Shown one piece after another: positions 9,758 to 21,873 of a stretch of DNA of 64,000 nucleotides. The stretch's first letter is position 1. Every line of letters starts with the position of its first letter. Below the pieces are notes generated by a model. That model saw only the letters and a list, made by a program, of their open reading frames with translations. It made no database searches and was not told where the DNA came from. A program made the position numbers and the translations under genes. Origin of the DNA: Hygrocybe punicea (Eukaryota > Basidiomycota > Agaricomycetes > Agaricales > Hygrophoraceae); contig OY744465.1 of assembly GCA_963556145.1 (NCBI GenBank), positions 186,001-250,000 on the forward strand, written 5' to 3'.

Positions 9758-12700
9758 TTACTCATATTTCCTGCCCTAGGATGAGCTAATGTCTTCAATA
9801 ATGATGTGTTCACTTACCCTGTTCAGGGGTTTCATTACTACTGTGTCTTTATCCCATTGGCGGTGTAGAGGGTCCTCGACCCTCTGAGGCCGTAACATCG
9901 ATATCTAGCGAATCCGCTCGAACCCGACGTCTCTAGCAATCTACGCTCGAACCCGACGCAACCCGATGCAACCCGATGCATACTGACTAGCACGGCCGCT
10001 CACGTACCTGGTCGGTCTATCTCCTAAACTCACGGAACTTCAAATATCAAAGATAGATCTCATCGGACTGGGATCCCGACATCGGACTTGCCTTATTCAC
10101 ACCTAGCGTCTCCCTTATGGGGATATAGTAAAGTATATTGCATCTTTTACGGTTTTTATATCTTCCACCCATTTTCCCTGTCATCGTCGCCTCGCAATGC
10201 TCTTCCTACTTCCCCATTTTTATTCTCCTTTGTTTCCTCTCATCAGCCGAGGACTCTCGTCCGAATCTAGGTACAGAAATTTGTAGTATAAAAACGGTGC
10301 CCAAGCGCCGTCTCAAAATAAGAAACCAGTTCCCCCGTTTCCTCTCTCTGAGAATTAGTCTCTCAGTAAAATCCATCGCACACATTACTCGTCGGATTCC
10401 TCGACGCTCTCCCCGTCATTCTACCGCCTTTATCTCTACGTCCATCGTCACCCGACACCCGACCCGCCGTACCCGACATCGTCGGCTTCGACCGGTCTCG
10501 ATAGATTTCAGTAGTTTACTCGGCGGCTTCTTACCTTTTATATCCTATTATCTTACTGAAGCTTGTTAGACTATTCCTAGTCACTTCTACGCTGACCCCA
10601 CAGGCTTAGGATTATTATTCCGCAGCCACCCCGACCTCGCCTTTACAGCAGAAAATAGCATGGCATAGCGGATGCCAATCGGGGATCACGGTCGGCTGTT
10701 CCTCCAACTCTGCCATCCAAATACTCGCTCCAAAATCTGGCAACATTCGGAACGGATCGAGGAGGGTACTTTCCAATGGTAAGAATTTGTGAACGACTAG
10801 GAAGAAATACTCTGTGAACTGATCCTGCTGCACTGGGCACTGTACTGAGAATATTTGTCTGATTACGGTGGGTACGAGCGTATTGCTTTGCAGATTTTTG
10901 ATAAAGATGGTACTATCATGTTTTGAAGCATGAGCAATCGCATACTTGAGGCCACGAACGGTATGGTGTATATGGGGAAATACTCTACGAGGCGTGCACC
11001 ATTGGGTGATTCTGGCATGCAGCCCTCGTGAGATGGATGCAAGGGCATGATGTACATCGTCTTCAAGAAGCTTGAGTTTTTTCCATTCGATATCCTCGCG
11101 TGCTGTTGTGACAGGACCAGTATCGTCGAGCTTCAGAGAATGAATGTCCTCCATCAAAGTTCCGCGAGAATCCTCACCCCAGCACGTTGTGAGCAGAGGT
11201 GTCAATGTCTTGAGAACTTTGGGGCAACTTGGCCTTTGCAGAAAAGCCTTGATGTTGGATGCCGCGCAGAATGTTTCCAGCATGGTCCTTTCCAGTTGGC
11301 CTTCGAGAGCAGTGAGTTCAAATGCCAAATACTATCTGGGTCATCGCTCACCTAGTTTGTTGTTCGTGTTATATTGCTGCAGAAGTACAATGATCCTTTC
11401 AAATGGGAAAGTCCACCAGCCGTGCATCGGCCCAAAGTACAAAAGTTGAGGACCCAGATGCATTGCAGCATGATGGTTAGGACGAAGTTTCATCTCCGGA
11501 AACATGTCAAGCAAACTCCGGAGGTACGCATGCATGTTCCTCATGTAGTTGTCGACATGCACTTGAGAGGTCTTGTGCGACGTCACCCAGTGGATAGCCG
11601 TTGCAAGGAGAAGAGTACTCTGGAGGATTTGATCAGAGGTGATCTTTCTCTTCTTCCTGTAGTTGTCATCTGACGACATCTGTACCAGGGACATGGGTAG
11701 GTCAAACTTGATGCATGATCGCCACTGGTCTGCCTTGAGTTTACCATGTTTTGGCTCACCGAGGTTGGATGGCGGGGCAACATGCCATGATGGTCGCGTG
11801 GTTTCGGCGATGTGCTTTCTCACTTGAGCAATTTCGTCTTTTGTCAGGTGCGCATCCTTATATCCTCTGTGGCTCGTCTCGTCGCTAACGTAGTGAGGCA
11901 GACCGGGCAGACCGGGCAAACCATTGTCCTCTTCAAGCGATCTTGACTCCGGAGCTGACTGGACATTATTGCTGTCGACATCTCCTGATAGTATTATTGA
12001 TATCATATCTTTCTTGGTGCTCTGCTCTGGTATTCTCATACCCCTCTTGTTGCACCAAGCACGCAGCATGTCGACCTACAACTTACAAAGCTGGCTGGCA
12101 GTCGGATGCGACGAAAGTTTTGGTCGGGCTTCTTCTAACTCAATCTGCACTTGTGTGTCGTTCTGCTCTTCTTTTGTGTTTCCGACAGGTGTGCTGATGC
12201 CGAGCACAATACGATGGTGGAACTGTACCAGACTGAGGAATAGATTATGCATGCCATCGACTACGACGTGTTGCATAGGGTCCCAGTATGGCAATCGCAG
12301 CAATTCTGACTATTGGACGCCATATTCACTAAAGATCTTTTGCTTTTTTTGCTTCGTTCTTGCACTTTGCCATTTCAGCAACTGTTCCAGGTGAGTCCTA
12401 TGATTGCACATTTCCCAGGACATCCAATCAATGTTGTTGATGTCTGATTTCCGTGTCATACAGAATGAGCAGAAGTATTCAGCGGGCCGTGCTGCACACC
12501 CATTAACTTTCTTGGAAGCCTGCAGGTCGTTGACAGATTCGGATATCGTGCACCGCGCCAAACACCCTCTTGCATATTTGTGCGTTCTTGTGAACCAAGT
12601 TCCTTGTGACCAGGATATAATAAGTTTTGAAACGATTGGTTGTAACAGGTGATTGATTTGTTCACGAGATGGCTCTCTCGGACCAGGGATAATCCCGACG

Positions 12701-13874
12701 ATGAAGAGATTTTCTGACTTGTACCGAACATTAGGTGGGAGATTCAAGCATGCCATGACAATTGAGCCCACAGATGCAGATTTGCCAGCGGCCTTGTTCT
12801 GGTAGGGATTAAACCAATCTACACACAGGCTCCAGGCTAATCGTAGTTCCCCATTCCTCGTTTCGCACATGAAAGGCTTGTCGTCGGGACCTTTGAGGGT
12901 GTGTATGGATGCGCCATCCTGTACATCACGAAGCTCGTCAGCTTCTTGCCAATGTTTCTGTGATTCTAAAGCATCTTCAATCCCTGGACGGCTAAGTAGA
13001 TTCCCAATGAAGGCATCGAAGTCTTGCCTTATGAATGGTTTAATTGGGACCCTGATACTCTCGCCCTCCTTCACATGTTGGGTCGTCAACCTCGCACGAC
13101 AAGGTTGGCTGCGCTCCGTGGCTTTGTAATTGCAACGTGGTGGGTACACCAGTACACCACCCTTCATATCCAGTTCATACAGTGCAAAGCATTTGGGACA
13201 GGTAGCGTAGGTTGTTGTTTTCGCCTCCAGGTCAAACTGTTTCCGGACTGTGCGTATATCTCCTGGAAAAAACTTCAAGAGATATTCTTCTCGTGGTGTT
13301 AAATTTTCCTTTGAACTACACCAAGCAGCCTCCACCATCACTTTCAAGATGCCAAGCGATACATTGCTCCACATGCGAGAAAGGTGACCGAATACATTCA
13401 AGATGAGGACGAGGAACATTGTGATCACCAGGATTGGATTCACATGAGTGAGAGGGTGATTGAAGAATTTGTCTGCAGGGGTAGTAAATGAGAGCTTCAG
13501 TCGTGATGATTGTGATTAAGGTGCATACCTGTGTCAAAGGTCACATCTGATTTATGTTGTGCAGCTTCCATCTGTAGTGCCTTTCCCAAGTTCATAAATC
13601 CCTCGAATGCAAGGGGAGGTACCACGGGAAGGCTCCTGCCCTTCTCATTCTCCAATGTAGATTTACCAGGTGTTTCCTGTGACGAAGGGCTGTGGGATGC
13701 GAGACCTGAATTATGTTGGCATGAGGACTGGACTCCCAGGTCGTCCCTAAGTGTCATCTTGAATACTTCGTGTACTAGGGCGTCCTCTACATCGGTAGAA
13801 TCCTGAATTGTGACAGGTTGGGAGGTCTACCAAGAGATGATCATAATGTACCAGTAAACGAGACTTATTTGACA
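9758..13874 (-). pseudogene. CACTA-type Tnp2 transposase, split by a solo LTR
   Basis: Coding blocks on the minus strand run from about 13874 to 9758. Block 13443-12310 has ATCPKCFALYEL, a CVDWFNPYQNKAAGK motif, NLPPNVRY and IIPGPREPSREQIN, all hallmarks of the Tnp2/EnSpm transposase. Next comes PYWDPMQHVVVDGMHNLFL with the conserved D-x-MH. The part 12069-10650 has HHAAMHLGPQLLYFGP and WWTFPFERI, which match the DUF4218 region. The reading frame breaks at 10646, where an LTR has inserted, and resumes at 9863 with QWDKDTVVMKPLNR. After one intron the gene ends at TAA 9758-9760. An intron with GTATGC donor lies at about 13470-13525. The N-terminal start is uncertain. The transposase would cut the element at its CACTA ends, but this copy is interrupted and presumably dead. 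Confidence 0.75.
9864..10646 (+). mobile_element. Solo LTR (Ty3/gypsy-like), nested in the Tnp2 gene
   Basis: A 783-bp unit starting TGTAGAGGGTCC and ending CCTTTACA, with TG...CA termini. Flanks are GCGG on the left (9860-9863) and GCAG on the right (10647-10650), a 4-bp target duplication with one change. It contains a plausible TATA box, TATAAAAA at 10287-10294, and runs of AACCCGACG near its start. The Tnp2 reading frame continues in phase across the unit once it and one flank copy are removed, which fixes the boundaries independently. No internal domain or second LTR is present, so it is the product of LTR-LTR recombination or an old truncated insertion. Confidence 0.75.
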
Positions 13875-14117
13875 TTGTACCCACTGCAGCATGCACATTA
13901 TATTCATGCCTTTGCTTTTCATTAAAATCAACTGGCTTTCCACCAGCTATTCCGCTCCCAGGAGCTTTTGAGGCCAACTCTAGCTATTCAGAAAGGTGCT
14001 AGTAGCCAGTTTGGTACACACAGCAGCAGTCTGGAAGACTTCGCAATTAGTAACACAGTTACAGGAAATTTTTTTTTTTTACCAGCTTCAGAGACCAGCA
14101 TCAGAGATCGTCCCATT

Positions 14118-17100
14118 ATGTTCTCCAAGGTTTCTCTAAAGGAAAGCCTGCAGCACAGTGATGAGAAAGATATGGATGCCTACAAAGAATGGTTGTGTAT
14201 GTTTTCTACAAGCAATATCATGAAATACTCACTGTGCTGATCATTCTCTGTGCAAGGTATGCCAGCGGAGCTTGCCAAATTGCCATTCTTCAGTGCAGCA
14301 AATTACCAAGACTGGGTGGCACTCGACAAGTATCGTGAGTATCTGTTAGAAAAGAGTGGCCAAGGGACTCCGAAAAGGTCAGTACTTTTGAACCTGAATG
14401 AATGGGGAACTTACATGCACCCTTCGAAAAGATTCTCCACAGATTCGTCACCCATTGGAGCTGGTCTAGAAACACTGTTTGCTGTGGTTGGCCATAAAAA
14501 ACGCACTGCAGAAGTGTCTGAAATGCTTGAGACAGATCGCCTAGAGGTCCAAGTTAATGCGAGGCCTCGAAAGAGAGGAAAACATACTGAGGTCATTTTG
14601 ATTGATTCTGATGATGATATCCAACCCAAAATTGAGAACCGGGCACCAGTTGCTTTAGTTAAATTGGAAGACGCTGGGAGACAGGTGAAGCAGACAAGGA
14701 AGGAGAAAGGTCAGCGAGGAGTGGGTGAGGACTCAAAGATTATTGTGACAAGGAAGATGAAGGTGGACGCTGTTATCAACTTTGACCATGTGCCGAGCCA
14801 CTATCCAGTCACAGATGTTGACACTGCATTTGTCATTGACTTGAGTGACGATCTCTCCGATAATCCTGTCACGAAAAAGGGTGGTGGTCCGAAGGCCCTT
14901 GATGCTATCTTGAAGTCTGAGGTACGATTACCCTTATTTGCACTGGCATGTACTAGTAGACATTGACATTGCCTAGGACCAAGACTTGTGGGGAAAAGGA
15001 ACAAATGGAAGCTCGCAACAAGCCATAAATCTCACCCTGTTAGATGGTTTAGCTGTACGGCGGTCCACACACAAATGCAATGGTGGCCTTTGTTGTGAAT
15101 TTTTTGATAGAGGCCTTCTCGATGATGGCAGATACATGCGTGATGATCCTGATGATATGTCGCTGATGCAGGCAATTTTTTCATCGGAGCTGGATCAGAA
15201 CCACAATGACAGCATTACTATGATTGCAAAAACTGCTGCGTACGTGTTTTTCCGTCTCATTGTGACTTGCTAACAGGTCTCCGGCTTCAGATTTTATTGG
15301 TTAATTGTCAGCTTGTCATGCAAAGACTTCAAATGCAAGGGCAGACCATGTTTAATACCACTCACCAATGTACATCCTTGGTATCTTCATCTCGACTCAT
15401 TGGATACTCTACTCACTTGGAGGACCGCTGCACAGGCCCCGTCGACTGCTGGGAAGTTCCACTTTGTTGGGTGCAGCCATTGGCAGAAGTCGGAGAAGTG
15501 GGAACATCTATATGTGCCCCTTCCAAATGGAGTTGACGAAACCACACTTGTCAAGTACATGGGGGGAGTGGGCTTGGATCCACTTGAGACAGCATTATAT
15601 GAAGATGCCTGTGCTCACTTTGTGCACCCACGTCACGGAAAGAAAAAGACATGTAGTTAGTGCTTTGAAATCATTCCGACTCTTTGAATTTAGAAGCATC
15701 TGATGTTTCATTCAGCTCATACTCATTTCCGTGATGGAAAATTAGTGATTGGCAGAATCATTGAATATCCTTGTCCGGTACAAAAAACTGTGTACACATC
15801 AAAAGACCCTGCAATCCGCAAAATTGTAGTCATCATCCGTGGGCGGCATTCCCACCCACCGTGGCCCGAAGAAAAGCCAAGCCAAGATGCAAAGGACGAT
15901 TTAATAAGGTGCCTAGATGTACTTGGAGTCTTTGGTGCGACGGGTGGGAAACTTGATCAAGGTATGCTCTGCAATGCCAATGACTGCGCAGGAATTCTTA
16001 TACCAAGGTGATCACAGCTGGCACCACAACGACCTTACTCGGCACCAACCTCAGTACAAAGCATCCGGCTTTCTGCAACAAGAAAGTACTTCATGAGCAT
16101 GTTAAGGCAGCCAAGCAAGTGAAAGTACCCGCTGGTCTTGGATGGAATGGTGAGTCACACTTCGTGTGGTATCCTAGAGATGTTTTCTAATCACAGAATG
16201 ATAGGAATAATTGATCAGTATGACCGTGACCTAAAAGATTTGCCTGTAGAACATCAGTACATTCATCATATTCGAATGGAGGGCGATATCAAAGTGGCCG
16301 TAACAATGAACGCTGTGCTTGCTAATCTCATCCATGCTGCTCTGTACATCGTCTGTGATTTTACATTCAAACGGGTGAGAGGGGATCTCAATGAATGGGA
16401 GGTTGCAGCATGGTGTGACCGTTTGACTGAAAGTAATTGCATTTCATTCGTCCATCTGTCTAGCCATTTAACAAAGATGGATCAGGAGTTACGGTGGCGA
16501 GGGTCTATTGTAATCGTGCAACACATGAAGCCTTCACCCTCGTTTTTGAAGGATTTTTCAAATCAGTCGAGAAGGTAACAGGTCGTCCAGTCAAGTTCAA
16601 AGTACTCGATCCAACGGGGAATATTCTTTCAATTCATTTTGACATGGAGGCGGCCCAAGTTCAAGGTTTTGCAGCAGTTCTGTTGTGCATGAATGATCCG
16701 TCTATTAGTGGCATTCATACTCTTGATCCAAACATTCTGGTCCAGCATGTTGTTAAATTCTGCTCTGTCCACTTCGAAAGGTGTTTCACGCAGCTCTGTT
16801 GCTCCGAGTCTGGTTCAGCTGATGCCAGAATCAATTTTCAGGAAGACTGACGAACTTGTCCCTCATGTCGGTGCTGCAACTGTGACGTATCTCAACCTTT
16901 TCCGAGCACTTGTGCTGCAGGCGGATTTCGAAGCATGGCATTCATTTTGCCAATCCCACAAGTCTGTTCATTTGCAAAGTGTGTATCAGTCTTGTATCTT
17001 GTTTTCGTGTAGAAACTCAACTCAACTCTTTTGACGATTAGACTGGTATAAGCACAAGATTATGTATCCGTGGTTACTTCCTGGATTTAACAAGACATTG

Positions 17101-18000
17101 TTGCTTATGCGAGTTGACTTCTGGGAGTTGACACCGACACATACAAACTTAGTTGAGACTGCTCATGTCGCAACAAATAGTTTCACCAACATCAAGCTCC
17201 AGCCACTCGAGGCAATTCAAAAGTAAGAGTTATCTGCATGCTTTTGAGTCTCGGAAATTGCTAGCTTACTTATGTGGTTGCGATTATTGTAGAGCCCGCA
17301 TCCTCGACGCCAGCGTTGCTGCTTCAATTCTTGCAGCAGAAGAATCTTGCCTGCTCCGACACCGTTACAACAACGAGACCGCCCGAATGAGCCGAGCCGT
17401 CAGTCGCCATGTATCTCAAGCTAAACAACGTGATCAGCACAATGTGCTTGACGACGGCATCAAAATTGTTCGGGAACGTATTGCAACCACTACCGGAGCA
17501 ACAAAAGATCTCAAAGCTCAGCTCACCGAGTTAACTGCCCAGAAAAAAGAAGCTGGTCGCACTCCGAGACGCAACAGAGGGGGGGCAAAGAAGTATGATC
17601 ACATCACGATTCCAAAGATCACAGGACTTGAGTCGATTTCTTTGGGTGAGTTGTTTGCTCCTTAATTTCGATTCCTGGCTGAATTGAATTGGCTATTACC
17701 CCAGGCCTCGCAGAACATGTAGAATACCCAAGTGCAAGCATCTCCGAGTTGACCCCCACTGGCACCTCAGACCTAGGCTCACAGCCGATGGTTGACGGAG
17801 ATAACCCATTCCTCGGCCTACCAGCTCTTCTGGGCTCAAACGCCAATGCAACGCCCGTGCTCGGATTGTTACCTCACTTATGTTCAGGTCTAGGACCGTT
17901 CAATGTTGAACCAGCCGATGCATTCTCTGGGATTGACCTGGCTAACTTGCCCGACTTTGATATAAGCATATTTAACAGCATGGAAGGCTGGAGCTATTAA
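14118..18000 (+). CDS. MULE-like DDE transposase with WRKY-GCM1-like zinc finger
   Basis: A chain of at least eight exons. The N-terminal half (14250-14930) is charged, with IDSDDD and a basic RPRKRGK. Cys/His clusters follow: HKCNGGLCCEFFDRG, CKDFKCKGRPC and FVGCSHWQKSEKWEHLYVP, the last resembling a WRKY-GCM1/FLYWCH finger, and then RGRHSHPPWPEEK. The catalytic part has VCDFTFKRV (first Asp), RVYCNRATHEAF, ILSIHFDMEAAQ (second Asp), a KFCSVHFERC C-x-H pair, and TPTHTNLVETAH, which is the usual position of the third acid. The tail has a coiled-coil-like KDLKAQLTELTAQKK and a hydrophobic acidic end. Mutator-like transposases use this order of motifs. The frame looks intact through splicing, but all junctions were not fixed and the start could lie at 13968. 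It is divergent from the Tnp2 gene, about 240 bp away. Confidence 0.6.
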
Positions 18001-18112
18001 GCATCCTTTACAGTTACCGAGTGACTCAGTATACTTGCAGTACTCAGTGTAGTGCTCTTAAATGATATTTCTGACCGGTGCTGTAGTGCCACGTCACCAC
18101 ATCACCGCTATC

Positions 18113-18216
18113 TAGCTATTCACACTCAGAAGTAGCTATTCGTGGCAGAGCAAGCTATTCATCGGTATGTCCTCCCACACCATTATTTCTAGCTATTCAA
18201 TCACTGATAGCTATTC
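18113..18216. repeat. Five copies of the word (T)AGCTATTC
   Basis: Copies begin at 18113, 18133, 18152, 18190 and 18208, all in the same orientation with spacings of 18-38 bp. A further copy is at about 13980, just before the MULE-like gene. Short irregularly spaced direct words next to a transposase gene are typical of subterminal transposase-binding sites; that role is inference. Confidence 0.55.
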
Positions 18217-18366
18217 AGAATAGCTAATAGTACTAAAGTTAGGTGTACTCCACTAGAATCCAGATAAAAGTTGTTGCAACTCAAAATCAGCCCATTTTTG
18301 ATGTAATCAGCCTTCTACTTGGGAAACGGCTGAGCGGATTCCCACCAAAGTTGGTCAGCGCCTATA

Positions 18367-21147
18367 TAAGGTAGAGGACATCCACTATCCGCTTACATCA
18401 CGTGGCGTTACTTATATGTGACAGTTCCAGTCCAATCCCGGATAGTGACAGGTATTAGAGTGTACACGTCGAATTAAGACAATTGCTCCCTACACAATGT
18501 AGACATATACTATATGATGCTAGATGTCAGGCCGATTGTAGGGATAAGAACAATTGAGGGAGGAGATAGCAAAATACTTAAGATTGTAAGGGTATAGCAG
18601 CTTCTGCCTCACGAAGAAGGGATTCTGGAAAGATTCGATGGCCCCAGTATATCCTAGCAGCCCAGGCTGCCTGACTTCCATTGAGACCTATGTGATATGC
18701 TTCTGCAAACCGCCAAGAACGTGTCGAGAATCTGTCATGCCTCAGTCAGGGTCAGGGTTAAAAACCGAAACTTAGGCTCACCGTCGCATGGAGTCAAGAG
18801 GGACTGAACCAAGGGCATCAAGGGCATTCTTCTCGAGCTGATCTTCTCGCGATGACTCAGGGTTGAGACGATAAATACGTTTTGCATAGCCCCAACATTG
18901 TTCGATGAAGTTTAGTTCACAGTGGAACTTGGGCAGGAAATAGACCGTGGATCTGCGTGCTTCAAATGTGTCTTCGACGATAGTTTTGGCGTCAGTGAAG
19001 TCTGGTTGGTTGAAAAGGAGCCTCCGGCAACAGCAGTTTAAAGCTGGGGCTGCACACTTGAAGTTTTTGCACTCGGCCTTGAGTTTTCATGCATCTGTGA
19101 ATCCCCATTCCTCGAGAATTGTGGCCATGCCTTTGAATCTTCCCGCGCAAGCATGACCGGAAGGAAAGTAGAATGGCTGTGGTTTACCATCAAACCATCC
19201 ATCCTGCATCGGAATCTTTATCTTCACATATGAACCGTCAGGGTTATGGACAGGTTTTCCATCGGCAGATCGTTGGGTGACCTCGACAAGCCAGTGTCTA
19301 TCCTTGGGTGAGAATTTTGGCATCTTTCTGGCTGACAGAGAGCCTTCAGCACGCTTCAGATGACTGGGTGCATTGTCGTAGATGAAGACATGTGAAAATT
19401 CCGGATAGTCGGTTTCAACAATATCCATCGCCGCATGTGCTTGCTTAACGATGTCATCGCTAGTGAAGTAACTGTCCCGATTTTTTCCAGGCTTCATGAT
19501 ACAGCGTGCACTGTGTGCGCCATCCTTCGATCGCAACCATCCGAATTCTGCAGAGACATAATCAGCAATCATGAGTGATTTACCTTCTCCTTTGGCATAT
19601 GGCTTCGCAGGTGCATCCTTATGGTACCAGGTCTTTCGCCTCCTGTCATGAGCATAGAATATGCTCTCATCGTGGAACCAGAGGATGACTTGTTTGTCAG
19701 CATTCGGAGGGCAGGGTCCATACACAGGAAGGCCGTCAATATATGTCTGGACCCGATTCTTGAGGGCGTGGAGAGCTGGAATATATGTATTCCCCCGGTA
19801 GGCAACGACATCACTGCGCTCGTGTCCATCAGCATATTGACCCTTTTTTGCTTCACAGAAACGATAGCCGAGGGTATGGAGATAGCGACGTGCTGTGCGT
19901 TCTGAGATCGTTCTGTCGATGCCATGTTTTTCTTTGATATCAGGACATGACAAAAACCTGACAACCTTAGCTGCAGTGATATCTTTTCCCAGCTCCTGTA
20001 GGTGAAGATTGATGTCGGTGACCAAGTCCTCGTCAACAAGCAGGGACTCATTCCATTCGCCAAATGGATTAATTGGGAGAACTGATCGATCATGGAGATA
20101 AGCTCGGACAAGCTTGCAGAGGACTCGTGCGCAGTACCTCCCCCGTCCCAGTATTAAAGCGGCTTGAAGTGATGAAGCTGCCCAGCACCCGTAAGTCGCC
20201 GATCGTGCATCTGTGTATAATTGTAACATAATTTTCATCCCATCAAGGCGGTGATGGACAAAAGCATTGATTGTCGGTGCTTTGTAGCCACCCCCCTTTC
20301 CTCTTGATGGACCTCGCATCAGGATCTTAAGATCCTGGAGTGCCTTCCCTGCAACCTCCACAGTTGGAGCCTCGCGCAACTTCCCGTCACAGAGAACCCT
20401 ACTAGTCGGCTTGGCAGCCTGAGCTGGATTCGGACCGTGACCTCGATCGTGAGTATGGATTACCGATGCCGTATCAGTGTCATTAACAATTCTATTTGTG
20501 GGTGCCGGAGGGGGTGGGAGGGAGTATTTGATAAATGCAGAGCCAGGGGCAGCCTGGGGAGCTACGGCCTCAATAGAAGGGAAGGAAAGTGTTCCACATA
20601 GGGAATTCATTGGGTTTGCGTTCAGAAATACATCCACACTGGACTGGACTGATTTTTGACAATCAGATAATGTGTCAATGCTTGGATCTCTCTCAACCTG
20701 TCCTACATTTAACTTCTAGGAAGACGGGTGTGTCAGAAATGATCATCTTACCGGGAGATTTTCCTTTTCATCATCATCATTTGTCAAGCGTCTTCGTTTG
20801 CGTGGGGAATACTGTGCGAAAAACTCCTTTGCACCCTGGGTAACATTTTTGATTCGTGTAAGAATGTAGCGAGGGCGTCTGGGCATATTGAAGCAGGGGT
20901 CTTTCAGCACAACGCGTCCTGACGCGGTGAAGAGCTTAAATTTGCTAAGGCTTCCTGATCACACACAAGAAGTCAAATCTGAGTACTACAAAATTATATA
21001 TTAGACTTTATCTATAAATTTTAGAGGCCGATAGGTGCCAAATCGCTTGGAGCTCGTGAAAAGGGTGTTTTCGTGTCCAAAGCCACTTAATTTGGTGCGT
21101 CACGTTTGGCACGTGATGTAAGCGGATAGTGGATGTCCTCTACCTTA
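18367..21147. mobile_element. DDE (Tc1-like superfamily) transposon with 38-bp perfect inverted repeats
   Basis: The stretch 18367-18404, starting TAAGGTAGAGGACATCC, is the exact reverse complement of 21110-21147 over all 38 positions. Between them lies a single transposase gene on the minus strand. Outside the perfect block the two sides share weaker blocks (ACCAAA, TCAGC), so the true ends may be a little farther out and no clean target duplication was found. Total length is about 2.78 kb. Identical inverted repeats suggest recent activity, at odds with the stop codon in the transposase. Confidence 0.8.
18578..20886 (-). pseudogene. DDE transposase with internal TGA stop
   Basis: Exon 1 (20752-20886) encodes a basic leader with PRKRRRL. 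Exon 2 starts at 20643 and runs 516 codons. It carries a helix-turn-helix-like part (ISERTARRYLHTLGY) and the first two catalytic acids in WFHDESIFYAHD and VFIYDNAPSHLKR. At 19087-19089 a TGA ends the frame right after LEEWGFTDA, yet the same frame goes on with LKAECKNFKC, NCCCRRLLFNQPDF and FHCELNFIEQCWGYAKR, which holds the third catalytic acid. A last exon (18578-18731), joined across an intron of about 50 nt (donor at 18781), gives RSWRFAEAYHIGLNGSQAAW. The stop therefore removes the end of the active site and this copy is very likely inactive. It is a member of a transposase family common in Agaricomycetes. No intron that would skip the TGA is evident. Confidence 0.75.
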
Positions 21148-21366
21148 GACGAGATGCTGAGAAATGAATTTGGTCCAAATCTGCGTCGAATTGAAGCCTC
21201 TGGAACATTTTGTCTCAAGGATTGCCCTGTATCTATATCGCCTGCCAACTTCAACCTCCCGCCAACCTCCGCCACAAAGTTGGAATCTAAACACACCCTC
21301 TGTATGTTCCGGCCTCATATCCTAATCAACAGCGCCAACTTGCGACTATTTATTTGACAGAAACAT

Positions 21367-21873
21367 ATGCCCCTCGACACGACCACCCGGATTGTGCTGG
21401 AGTACTACACCGCACACCCACCTGCCACCGAGGACGTATGGTACGGTCCATGGACAACCATCCTCACAACCCTCTTTCCTTCTACCCAAGGCTACATAGT
21501 CACCCGACAACGTCGCCTTCCAGATGATCCCGAGAGCCATTATCCCGACTTCATCATCGAGGTCGTGAAGCTGTCTACACCCCCCATCACTTTCAGAACT
21601 GTTCTTATTGTGGAAATCAAAAATTCCCAGCACTGGCAATCCGGAATTGGAGCCCTGGAACGACAGCTCGGTCGGCAGACTGACGCTGCCTTTGCTGGCA
21701 CTGCGCACACAAAGGTGTACTGGATTGGAACCATTGGGCCACATTGGAGGTACGGCGAGAAGGACGACAACGGGCAAGACCCGCAGCCACTCATCGACTG
21801 GCATCACACCACTCACGACCAAGCTTCATTTGATGACCTTCAAGGGCTTGCTAGTCTCGTCGGAGCTTTGTAG
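21367..21873 (+). CDS. PD-(D/E)XK nuclease-like protein
   Basis: An intact 168-codon frame. WYGPWTTILTTLFP is followed by HYPDFIIEV (Asp) and TVLIVEIKN (Glu-x-Lys), the core of a PD-(D/E)XK fold, then a helix GIGALERQLGRQ. The end has KVYWIGTIGPHWRYG. It is a compact relative of the protein at 137, without the acidic tail. It begins 220 bp outside the right inverted repeat of the neighbouring transposon. Function is not known to me; small proteins of this type are numerous in mushrooms. Nuclease activity is inferred only. Confidence 0.65.
   Translation: MPLDTTTRIVLEYYTAHPPATEDVWYGPWTTILTTLFPSTQGYIVTRQRRLPDDPESHYPDFIIEVVKLSTPPITFRTVLIVEIKNSQHWQSGIGALERQLGRQTDAAFAGTAHTKVYWIGTIGPHWRYGEKDDNGQDPQPLIDWHHTTHDQASFDDLQGLASLVGAL

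Noticed and set aside
10088..10569. Plus-strand frames of 60 and 143 codons as a gene
   Set aside because: They lie inside the solo LTR and have no protein-like motif.
19087..19089. TGA in the transposase as a selenocysteine codon
   Set aside because: Fungi of this group are not known to use selenocysteine and no supporting structure was seen. A nonsense mutation is simpler.
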